DNA of 64,000 nucleotides from Noviherbaspirillum malthae (lineage in GTDB: Bacteria; Pseudomonadota; Gammaproteobacteria; Burkholderiales; Burkholderiaceae_D). The stretch is from contig NZ_JACYXF010000005.1 in assembly GCF_015352985.1 (NCBI RefSeq), forward strand, positions 186,001-250,000, given 5' to 3'. Position numbers and translations under genes: made by a program. The notes beneath the pieces were generated by a model, which had not been told where the DNA came from, searched no databases, and worked only from the letters and a program-made list of their open reading frames with translations. Below are positions 24,946-32,393 of this stretch, one piece after another; position 1 is the stretch's first letter; the number at the start of each line of letters is the position of its first letter.

Positions 24946-26721
24946 GTGCCACACTTGGAGCGCCCTTTTTCTCCCGGAATCGTCGAAGTGGAAGTCCATC
25001 AAGCCCTGCCGTACCTGCGTGAAACCCTGCTGTTCCTTGCCCTGACCGGGGTGCTCATCCCGCTGCTGCAGCGTTTTCGCATCAATCAGGTGCTGGGCTT
25101 TCTCGCCGCCGGCACCCTGGTCGGCCCTTTCGGCCTCGGCCTGTGGACGCAGGACATGCCGGTCCTGTCCAACTTCACCTTTCCCGACCGCGCAGGCGTT
25201 GCCGCCCTGGCCGAATTCGGCGTGCTGTTCCTGATGTTCATGATCGGCCTGGAACTGTCCGCCGAACGGCTGTGGGCATTGCGGCGCTGGGTGTTCGGCG
25301 CAGGCACCGCGCAGGTCATGCTCAGCGCCGCGCTGATCGGGCTGCTGGCCTGGCTGTTCGGCAATCCGCTGGAAGCGGCCGTGATCCTCGGCTTCGTGCT
25401 GTCGCTGTCCTCGACCGCGGTGGTAATGCAACTGATGAACGAGCAGCGCACGCTCGGCACGCCGCTGGGACGCGCCGGCTTTTCCATCCTCATGCTGCAG
25501 GACCTGGCGGTGGTGCCGCTGCTGATCCTGATGGGCGTACTGGCCAAGGGCAGCAGCGAAGGCGTGGCGGCGCTGGTGCTGCTGACGCTGCTCAAGTCGG
25601 CGGGCGCCATCCTGCTGATCTACCTGCTGGGGCGGCGCGTGATCCGGCCGCTGTTCCAGGCCTTCGTCCGCCAGCGCCAGCCGGATGTCTTCATGGCGCT
25701 GACGCTGCTGAGCACGCTCGGCATTGCGGCGCTGACCGAATGGGCAGGACTGTCGATGGCGCTCGGCGCCTTCCTCGCCGGCCTGCTGCTGGCGGAGACC
25801 GAATTCAAGCATGAGGTGGAAGTCACCATCGAGCCGTTCAAGGGCTTGCTGATGGGCCTGTTCTTCATGTCGGTGGGCATGGCGATCGACGTGCGGGAAG
25901 TGGCGAAGGCGCCGCTGCTGCTGCCGCTGTCGGTGCTCGGCCTGTTCGCCATCAAGACCGCGGTCACCGCGCTGATCCTGCGCATCGGCGGCTTCGGCTG
26001 GGGCAGGGCGATCGAGGGCGGCACGCTTCTCGGCCAGGGCGGGGAATTCACCTTCATCGTGGTCGGCCAGGCCGTCGCCACGCAGCTGATGCCGGAGCCG
26101 ACTGGGCAGTTCATCATGCTGGTGGTCAGCCTGAGCCTGTTCGCCACGCCGATGGTCGCCAAGGCCGGCCAGATGCTGCGCGCCACGCTCGAAAAACGTG
26201 CTTGCACCATACCCAACGCTGCTGAAGAGATGCCGCAGCCGGCGGCCGGCCGCATCATCATCGCCGGCTACGGACGCGTGGGTCAGCTGGTCGGGCAGAT
26301 GGCGGCGGCGCAGGACATTCCCTACGTGGCCTTCGAAACCGATGCGCGCCTGGTCGGCAGGCTGCACGCGCTCGGGCTGCCGGTATATTTCGGCGACGCC
26401 GCCCGGCTGGAACTGCTGCGCACCGTCAAGGCCGAGGAAGCCGCCGCGATCGTGCTGACGATGGATCATCCGGCATCGGCGCTGCATGCGGTCAAGGCGA
26501 TCCGGCGCGAATATCCGCACATTCCGATCTATGCGCGCTCGCGCGACGAAAAGCATGCGGTGGCCCTGCGGCATGCGGGTGCGACGCAGGTCATTCCCGA
26601 GACGCTGGAAGCCGGTCTGCAGCTGTCGGCGCTGGTGCTGCAGGGCTTGGGCATGTCCGAAGGCGGCACCGCCCACGTCATCCAGCTGGAACGCGAACGC
26701 CGGATACAGGAAATCAGCTAG
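24946..26721 (+). CDS. CPA2-family cation:proton antiporter with RCK domain (KefB/C-like)
   Basis: A protein of about 590 residues with 12 or so membrane helices (residues 20-400) and a C-terminal TrkA-N (RCK) nucleotide-binding domain starting GRIIIAGYGRVGQLVGQMAA near residue 430. It is like glutathione-gated potassium efflux systems KefB/KefC. LGFVLSLSSTAVVMQLM and LLGQGGEFTFIVVGQAVATQ are the core transport motifs. No ATG opens the frame: GTG 24946 is the longest start and GTG 24988 is close to where homologues begin. No KefF/G ancillary gene is adjacent. Its TAG overlaps the stop of the convergent receiver gene. Confidence 0.9.
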   Translation: MPHLERPFSPGIVEVEVHQALPYLRETLLFLALTGVLIPLLQRFRINQVLGFLAAGTLVGPFGLGLWTQDMPVLSNFTFPDRAGVAALAEFGVLFLMFMIGLELSAERLWALRRWVFGAGTAQVMLSAALIGLLAWLFGNPLEAAVILGFVLSLSSTAVVMQLMNEQRTLGTPLGRAGFSILMLQDLAVVPLLILMGVLAKGSSEGVAALVLLTLLKSAGAILLIYLLGRRVIRPLFQAFVRQRQPDVFMALTLLSTLGIAALTEWAGLSMALGAFLAGLLLAETEFKHEVEVTIEPFKGLLMGLFFMSVGMAIDVREVAKAPLLLPLSVLGLFAIKTAVTALILRIGGFGWGRAIEGGTLLGQGGEFTFIVVGQAVATQLMPEPTGQFIMLVVSLSLFATPMVAKAGQMLRATLEKRACTIPNAAEEMPQPAAGRIIIAGYGRVGQLVGQMAAAQDIPYVAFETDARLVGRLHALGLPVYFGDAARLELLRTVKAEEAAAIVLTMDHPASALHAVKAIRREYPHIPIYARSRDEKHAVALRHAGATQVIPETLEAGLQLSALVLQGLGMSEGGTAHVIQLERERRIQEIS

Positions 26722-27605
26722 CCGGCCTTCGCCAGCAGCGCCTGCGCGGTGTCGCGCGCGCTCGGCAGGAAACGGGCGATGGTGGACAGCAGTTCATCCT
26801 CGGCGACCGGCTTGCCGAGATAGGCGTCGCAGCCGGCCCAGCTGCCGCGGAACTTGTCGAAGGCCGAGGCCCGGCTGCTGAGCATGACCACCGCGGTGTC
26901 GCGCGTCGCGCTGCTGGACTTGATGCGTTTGCATACCTGGTAGCCGTCCATGCCGGACATCAGGATGTCGAGAAAAATGCAGGTGTAGTGCTTGGCCTGC
27001 GCCATGTCGATCGCCTTCTCGCCGCTCTCTGCGTAATCCACATCGAAACGGAAAGGCGCCAGCCGGGAGCGCATGAAGGCGCGCACCGTGGCGCTGTCAT
27101 CGACCACCAGCACCGATTCCTGCAGTCCGGATTCCTCGAACAGCGGCCGGTACGGCGCATGGCGGTCGCAGGCGCGGCGCGACATGCCGCCGCGCCATTC
27201 CGCACCGCCGGCATTGCCCGCATTGCCCGCATTGCGGCGGCGCGCGCGCTCCCTGAGCGCCAGGCGCATCTGCAGGTCGAGCTGCTCGAACAGGCGCATC
27301 CAGTGAATCGGCTTGGTCACCAGCGGCCACGGCAGCGCCTCCTGCTGCCTGCCGATCAGCACCGCCGGCACGTGCGCACTGGGTGAACGCGCCTGCAGCT
27401 GCCACATGGCCAGAGGATTGTCGGCATTGACGAGATAGATGTCGGTGCGCTCCTGCGGCGCAGCGGCCTCGACATAGTGGAAGGGCCGCCGGCCGGTGAG
27501 GCGGAAGGTGGAGGTCAGCAGGCTGGTTTCGGCATCGCTGAAGCCGATGGTCTCGAGAACGAAGCGCTGGCCGAGGGAAGAATCGTGATGAGGTGGAAAG
27601 GGCAT
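26718..27605 (-). CDS. Two-receiver response regulator (degenerate N-terminal REC plus REC)
   Basis: A 295-residue protein without an output domain. The C-terminal receiver (about 165-285) is canonical: VLVVDDSATV, FLDILMSGMDGY with the phospho-Asp, and LGKPVAEDE. The N-terminal 115 residues look like a decayed receiver, with DIYLVNADN in place of the Asp loop and LVTKPIHW at the Lys position. The linker contains AGNAGNAG, encoded by three tandem 9-bp units GCATTGCCC at 27211-27237 (plus strand), a site open to slippage. No kinase gene is adjacent. Confidence 0.82.
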   Translation of the reverse strand: MPFPPHHDSSLGQRFVLETIGFSDAETSLLTSTFRLTGRRPFHYVEAAAPQERTDIYLVNADNPLAMWQLQARSPSAHVPAVLIGRQQEALPWPLVTKPIHWMRLFEQLDLQMRLALRERARRRNAGNAGNAGGAEWRGGMSRRACDRHAPYRPLFEESGLQESVLVVDDSATVRAFMRSRLAPFRFDVDYAESGEKAIDMAQAKHYTCIFLDILMSGMDGYQVCKRIKSSSATRDTAVVMLSSRASAFDKFRGSWAGCDAYLGKPVAEDELLSTIARFLPSARDTAQALLAKAG

Positions 27606-28145
27606 GTTGATGGACGATGACTACACTTTGCCGTCAAGAAAGAGAGTTTTGCCGCCGTTGATTGCATAAATGATAACAGAGGTAGTGTCATCGTCCACTA
27701 TAAACTTCAGCAGGATATCCAAGTGTTGCCTGGATGATGTTGCGCTCTTCAGAGCGATGGAATGCTTTCAGATTTTTCGGCAAGCAATCGCTGGTGCGTT
27801 TTCAATTGCCGAAAGTTGCACTTTCAATCCCGCTTTTTGCCGCAGTATCGGCATGATTCTCGTCCATGATCTGATCAACAAATTTTTTAATCCGCACCAT
27901 TCGGCAATGAATGACCAATGCAATGAGACCACGCGAAAAATCATGCGATCTCTCAGGTCATGGAATGCTTTTCCGGAATCGGTACAAGTCGGGCAAGGCT
28001 GTATCCCCGCCTACGCTGACCACCGCCAGAACGGTCGACCGCGAGATTGAATGTCAATGCGGTGCCAAGCCCGAAGCCGCCCCATACTGGCTTCAATTTG
28101 GTCCAAACGGAATGCAGGTGTCATAAGGCGGCCCCGTGACCGATG
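27606..28145. other. Gene-free 540-bp stretch, AT-richer
   Basis: I see no convincing gene here. A 126-codon open frame at 27670-28050 on the plus strand has no ribosome-binding site and atypical composition. Base composition is clearly less GC-rich than the flanks and continues through the next small gene. Confidence 0.5.
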
Positions 28146-28574
28146 TCAAAATATGTCACCACGCTTGGCATTTCCCTTGTCATCATCAAACAAAGAAGGC
28201 GCAATGGAGCGCTCCAAATCTCCTTTGTTAAACCACGGATCCCCATTTGGATTAATCGAAGACGGTGCGTCATTTTCCAAGAGGATCCGCGCCGCATTTT
28301 GGAGTTCAGGAGAGGGAGTGTATGGCTTGCCGTTCGTGTCATTTATCCGCTCCCCGTTCCTTATATGCTCGAGAAGTTTCTTATCGAAAAAAACTTGTCG
28401 ATCATCATTTATTCCCATTTTTCCAGTGGGATAGAGGTTATGTATTTCTTCCAAAAATTTTAGTTTGGCGTCGCTGAATTCTTTATTGCTAGAGGACGTG
28501 GATGCCTGCGGATTCTTTTCAATACTGGGCGGGACCATAGTGGACGGATTGCGCAAGGTAGGACTGGAAACCAT
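28146..28574 (-). CDS. Unrecognised small protein, possible type III-associated
   Basis: A 142-residue protein with no membrane helix. The first 30 residues are rich in Ser, Pro, Thr and Asn (MVSSPTLRNPSTMVPPSIEK), as in leaderless secretion signals. The second half (PSPELQNAARILLENDAPSS, then WFNKGDLERSI) recalls the helix-loop segment with an Asp-rich loop and GDL/GDI motif in HrpK- or NolX-like type III proteins; this is a weak resemblance. AGGAG lies 5 bp before the ATG. The gene is in the AT-richer patch with no secretion genes around it. It could equally be an orphan of a lost island. Confidence 0.5.
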   Translation of the reverse strand: MVSSPTLRNPSTMVPPSIEKNPQASTSSSNKEFSDAKLKFLEEIHNLYPTGKMGINDDRQVFFDKKLLEHIRNGERINDTNGKPYTPSPELQNAARILLENDAPSSINPNGDPWFNKGDLERSIAPSLFDDDKGNAKRGDIF

Positions 28575-28884
28575 TTCATTCTCCTAGGAATCTGAGCAAA
28601 AATATGCTGCTGTCCTTAGCTCATTCGGTGCAGCCCGCGCAACACCGCTCTGCAAGGCCTAGACTAGTCAAAACCGACGAAATGCTGGCGCACTGACTGA
28701 ATGAGCTTATGACCTACATAGGTGGAAGTGAGGTAACAAACAGTTCCTGAAGGAGGTCCTTCTTATACGGAACCCGGCAACGGGTGATTCCTGGCTTGGC
28801 GGCCTTGATCGCGCAACCGCTCGCATCGCGGGATTTTTTCAAAACGTCGATAATGTCGGTTTGAAAAATCTGTAAGGGCCTACC
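28575..28884. other. Divergent gap before threonine aldolase
   Basis: A 310-bp promoter region between the small protein gene (minus) and ltaE (plus). On the minus strand TTCA-N16-TTCG (28701-28678) has the spacing of a hrpII box but one mismatch and no well-placed -10. No gene is seen. Confidence 0.4.
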
Positions 28885-29949
28885 ATGAGCGATTTTCGTA
28901 GCGACACCGTAACGCAGCCGACACCCGGCATGAAGCAGGCGATGCTGGAGGCGCCGCTCGGGGATGACGTATTCAGCGACGACCCGACCATCAATCGCCT
29001 GCAGGAGATGGCGGCCGAGATGCTGGGCTTCGAGGCGGCGCTGTTCGCCCCCAGCGGCACGCAGACCAACCTGATTGCGCTGATGGCGCACTGCCAGCGC
29101 GGCGAGGAAGCCATCGTCGGCCAGCAATGGCATACCTATCGCTGGGAAGCGGGCGGCATGGCGGTGCTGGGCTCGATCCAGCCGCAGCCGCTGGAGAACC
29201 AGCCTGACGGCACCATCGCTCTGGCCGACATCGAGGCGGCCATCAAGGTCGACGATCCGCATTTCGCCCGCACCAGGCTGATCGTCATCGAGAACACCCA
29301 TGGCGGCAAGGTGCTGCCGCCGGCCTACATGCGCGACGTGCAGGCGCTGGCCGAACGCCACGGCCTGCGCAGCCATATCGACGGTGCGCGGCTGTTCAAT
29401 GCGGCAGTGGCAAGCGCCGGCGACGGCGATCCGGTCGCGCAGGCGCGCCAGTTGTGCAAATCCTATGATTCGCTGTCGCTCTGCCTGTCCAAGGGCCTCG
29501 GTGCGCCGGTCGGCTCGCTGCTGCTGGGTTCGAAGGAATTCATCGCACGCGGCAGGCGCATGCGCAAGATGCTGGGCGGCGGCATGCGCCAGGCAGGCAT
29601 TCTGGCGGCGGCCGGCATCTATGCGCTGGAAAACAATGTGCGCCGCATGGCCGAGGACCACGCCAATGCGCAGCTGCTGGTGCAAGGCCTGGGCAAGGCG
29701 GTTGAAGCCAACTCGAAGCTGGCCGGCAGGGCGAACGTGCATCCGGCGCAGACCAATATCGCGTTCTTCGATATCGATGCGGAGATTGCAGACGCCTTCA
29801 TCGCGCATCTGGCAGCCAGCGACATCCGCGTCACCAGCGGTTATTACAAGACCAAGGAGAAGGCAATGAAGCGCATCCGCTGGGTGACGCACCTGGATAT
29901 CGATCGCACCGATGTCGAACGCGCTTTGGAATCCGTTGCCCGCTTCTGA
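28885..29949 (+). CDS. ltaE: Low-specificity L-threonine aldolase
   Basis: A 354-residue PLP enzyme of fold type I that splits L-threonine and L-allo-threonine to glycine and acetaldehyde. It opens with MSDFRSDTVTQPTPGMKQAM, the usual family start. The HTYRWEAGGMAVLG segment and HIDGARLFNA (Asp for the pyridine nitrogen) are present. The Schiff-base Lys is in SLCLSKGLGAPVGSLLLG. An AAGGGCCT sequence precedes the ATG. Length is slightly above the E. coli enzyme. Single-gene unit. Confidence 0.95.
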   Translation: MSDFRSDTVTQPTPGMKQAMLEAPLGDDVFSDDPTINRLQEMAAEMLGFEAALFAPSGTQTNLIALMAHCQRGEEAIVGQQWHTYRWEAGGMAVLGSIQPQPLENQPDGTIALADIEAAIKVDDPHFARTRLIVIENTHGGKVLPPAYMRDVQALAERHGLRSHIDGARLFNAAVASAGDGDPVAQARQLCKSYDSLSLCLSKGLGAPVGSLLLGSKEFIARGRRMRKMLGGGMRQAGILAAAGIYALENNVRRMAEDHANAQLLVQGLGKAVEANSKLAGRANVHPAQTNIAFFDIDAEIADAFIAHLAASDIRVTSGYYKTKEKAMKRIRWVTHLDIDRTDVERALESVARF

Positions 29950-30242
29950 TTCTTTTTGCATTGAAAGCACGTCCGGCGGCATCTAACGGGCCACCGGACG
30001 CATTCCAGCCTCTTTCCAGTTTGTCTTTTCATCCTTCCATCAAGTAGGCGACGGCGGCGACACCCATTAACCGCCTGCAACAATATCCTGTATCTTCTTT
30101 CAATTTTTGCCCAACTTCACGCATTTTCCTGAGAAAAGCCGGAACCGGCGGGTTACCCCATAGTCACAAACGCCTGTACGCCGAGCAATTTTGCGACAGC
30201 GAAATCTTGCCGGGCCACCCGCTTTACCATAGGAAACAAAGA

Positions 30243-30917
30243 GTGAAGAAAACGTTTGCAGCTTTTGGATTGATCGCAGGACTGATGATGACAGGCGCTT
30301 CCCATGCCGACGTGGGCGTGGCAGGGGAGATCGGAACGACGGGTATCGGCTTTCACGCCAGCATTCCCTTGCAGCCCAACCTGAATGCCCGCCTCGGCCT
30401 CGGCTACCTGGGCTATTCCTACAGCGGCAGCACCAGCGACATGAATTACGAGCTCAAGCTCAAGGCCAATACCTATGACGCGCTGCTGGACTGGTACCCG
30501 AGCGCGGACAGTTCCTTCCGGCTCACTACGGGCCTCGCTTACAACGGCAACAAGATCGATGTGGACGGCCAGGCCAATGCAGCAGGCAACTATACCGTCA
30601 ACGGCCGCAGCTACAGCGCGGGTGCGGTGGGGCAGGTCAATGGCAAGGTGAGCTTCAACAAGGTCGCGCCCTATCTGGGTATCGGCTGGGGCCGTCCGTC
30701 GAGCAAGGAGAAGGGCTGGTCGATTTCCACCGATATCGGCGTCCTGCTGCAGGGTTCGCCGCGCACGTCACTGAGCAACAGCGGCTGTACGGCCTCCGCG
30801 TCGGTCTGTTCACAGTTCGCCAACGATCTCGCGCGTGAAAACGAACAGCTGCGCGATGAAGTCAAGCGCTTCAAGGCTTATCCGGTACTGCGTATCGGTG
30901 TCAGCTATAAGTTTTGA
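30243..30917 (+). CDS. Outer-membrane beta-barrel protein
   Basis: A 224-residue precursor with a signal peptide ending near GASHA before DVGVAGEIG. Alternating polar and aromatic strands such as RLGLGYLGYSYSGS and LDWYPSADSSFRLTTGLAYN suggest an eight-stranded barrel, and it ends RIGVSYKF with the C-terminal Phe recognised by the Bam complex. The GTG at 30243 is the start: AGGAAA lies about 9 bp upstream and the Lys-rich n-region begins there. An Asp-, Glu- and Arg-rich insert (ARENEQLRDEVKRF) precedes the last strand. Function unknown; a similar barrel family occurs in Burkholderiales. Confidence 0.75.
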   Translation: MKKTFAAFGLIAGLMMTGASHADVGVAGEIGTTGIGFHASIPLQPNLNARLGLGYLGYSYSGSTSDMNYELKLKANTYDALLDWYPSADSSFRLTTGLAYNGNKIDVDGQANAAGNYTVNGRSYSAGAVGQVNGKVSFNKVAPYLGIGWGRPSSKEKGWSISTDIGVLLQGSPRTSLSNSGCTASASVCSQFANDLARENEQLRDEVKRFKAYPVLRIGVSYKF

Positions 30918-30976
30918 AGATGAGGAGGTTTATAGCGGTGCCCTATCAGATTTCTTGAATAAATCAATTTGTTCTA

Positions 30977-30995
30977 TCAAATGCGAATCATTATC
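30977..30995. promoter_or_regulatory. Candidate Fur box
   Basis: Read on the minus strand, GATAATGATTCGCATTTGA matches 13 of 19 positions of the Fur consensus. It lies 52 bp before the DUF2061 gene, in a promoter-like AT-rich stretch. Confidence 0.45.
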
Positions 30996-31046
30996 ATCTC
31001 TTGCATGCAGTAGTGCAGCAGAGATTCGCAAAGAAAGGACAAGAAC

Positions 31047-31286
31047 ATGGTTACCGCCGCAAAAACCGTCAGCCAGATCGCCGTTCACATGGCCGTCGCC
31101 TTCATCACCATGTATGTGGTCACGGGTTCCATGGCCTTCGGCGGGCTTGCCGCGCTGCTCGAACCGATCTGCAACGTGATCGTCATGCCCTTCCACGAAA
31201 AGCTGTGGGAGCGCATCCAGCAGCGGATGGAAGCGCGCAGGCAGGCGGCAAGCCCTGCGGTTGCCGCCATGCCCCTCGCCACATAA
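31047..31286 (+). CDS. DUF2061 small membrane protein
   Basis: A 79-residue protein with two predicted membrane helices (KTVSQIAVHMAVAFITMYVV and about AFGGLAALLEPICNVIVMPF) and a basic amphipathic tail (HEKLWERIQQRMEARRQ). This is the DUF2061 layout; function unknown. AAAGGA precedes the ATG. A candidate Fur site at 30977-30995 suggests iron control, and an iron-storage Dps gene lies convergent just downstream, which fits but does not prove a link. Confidence 0.82.
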   Translation: MVTAAKTVSQIAVHMAVAFITMYVVTGSMAFGGLAALLEPICNVIVMPFHEKLWERIQQRMEARRQAASPAVAAMPLAT

Positions 31287-31307
31287 AATCCCCAGCCCTT
31301 CAGTTTT

Positions 31308-31778
31308 TCAGTTTTCCAGCAGAGACCGCAGCATCCACGCGGTCTTTTCATGCACCTGCATGCGCTGCGTCAGCAGGTCGGCGGTGGGTTCATCGGATGC
31401 CTGGTCCACCGCCTTGAACATCGAGCGGGCGGTGCGGATGACGGCCTCCTGATCCTGCACCAGCTGGCGGATCATTTCCTGCGCATTCGGCACGCCGTCG
31501 GGCTCCTTGATCGAGGACAGGCGGGCAAAGTCGCCGTAGGTGCCGGGCGCAAAGCTTCCCAGCGCACGGATTCTCTCCGCAATCACATCCACCGCCGCAG
31601 CCAGTTCGGTGTACTGGGTTTCGAACATCAGATGCAGCGTCTGGAACATCGGCCCGGTCACGTTCCAGTGGAAATTGTGCGTCTTCAGGTACAGCGTGTA
31701 GGTATCGGCCAGCAGGCGCGACAAGCCGTCGACGATGCTGCGGCGATCCTGTTCGGAAATTCCGATATCTATTTCCAT
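31308..31778 (-). CDS. dps: Dps-like DNA-protecting ferritin
   Basis: A 156-residue Dps-family protein that stores iron and protects DNA in starvation or peroxide stress. The dinuclear ferroxidase ligands are visible at the subunit interface: the His in [17 protein letters not shown] and the acidic residues in [33 protein letters not shown] is the usual C-terminal helix. The N-terminus is short and lacks the Lys-rich DNA-binding tail of E. coli Dps, so DNA binding may be weak. It is convergent to the DUF2061 gene. Confidence 0.93.
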   Translation of the reverse strand: MEIDIGISEQDRRSIVDGLSRLLADTYTLYLKTHNFHWNVTGPMFQTLHLMFETQYTELAAAVDVIAERIRALGSFAPGTYGDFARLSSIKEPDGVPNAQEMIRQLVQDQEAVIRTARSMFKAVDQASDEPTADLLTQRMQVHEKTAWMLRSLLEN

Positions 31779-31942
31779 GTGGTGTACTCCTGTCGGATTG
31801 TCGTGTTGGTAACGCTACGACCGTTTGCCCTTCACGCAGTTCGGAATGCAGTTCGGCTGCGTGGCCTGAGCGCGGCAAGGACTGCGGCAGATTTTTGCGC
31901 AGCGCCTGGGGTCTACAGGGTATGGAACCAAGGAGGCTTGCC

Positions 31943-32383
31943 ATGACGAAAGACTACCCAGGCGGCTGCGCATGCGGCGCAGTCCGCTTTCAATGTTCGG
32001 CGGCCCCGCTGGCGATGTACAACTGCCATTGCCGCAGTTGTCAGCTTGCAAGCGGCGGTGCCTGCGCGCCGCTGCTGGTGGTGCCGGGGCAGGCATTGCG
32101 CATTGCGGGCCATCCGAAGCGGCATCGTCCGCAGCGGGCGAACGGCAATCATGCGACCCGCCTGTTTTGCCCTGAATGCGGCACGCCGCTGCTTGCCTTG
32201 CCCGACAACAATCCGGCCGTGGTGCTGGTGCATGCCGCCGCGCTGGATTTTCCGGACGGATTCAAGCCGGTGGCCGATATCTGGACCGTCGATGCATTGC
32301 CCTGGGCGCACATGGACCGGCATATTCCCAAGATGTTCAAGTCGCCGCCGATACTGGAACCGGAAGACGAAGTGACGCTGTAG
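31943..32383 (+). CDS. GFA-family zinc protein (glutathione-dependent formaldehyde-activating-like)
   Basis: A 146-residue protein of the GFA/CENP-V family. The zinc-binding Cys clusters are CACGAVRF, CHCRSCQLASGG and CPECGTPLL. Paracoccus Gfa was linked to S-hydroxymethylglutathione formation, but most members have no assigned reaction. An AAGGAGG site precedes ATG 31943; an in-frame extension to 31895 has none. It is convergent with the penicillin-binding protein gene, stops 10 bp apart. Confidence 0.9.
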   Translation: MTKDYPGGCACGAVRFQCSAAPLAMYNCHCRSCQLASGGACAPLLVVPGQALRIAGHPKRHRPQRANGNHATRLFCPECGTPLLALPDNNPAVVLVHAAALDFPDGFKPVADIWTVDALPWAHMDRHIPKMFKSPPILEPEDEVTL

Positions 32384-32393
32384 GATTCACGCC

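Noticed and set aside
24781..26676. 631-codon minus-strand frame opposite the antiporter
   Set aside because: His/Gln/Arg-rich low-complexity shadow of a membrane protein gene.
27670..28050. 126-codon plus-strand frame in the AT-richer gap
   Set aside because: No ribosome-binding site, Cys-rich odd composition, no family resemblance.
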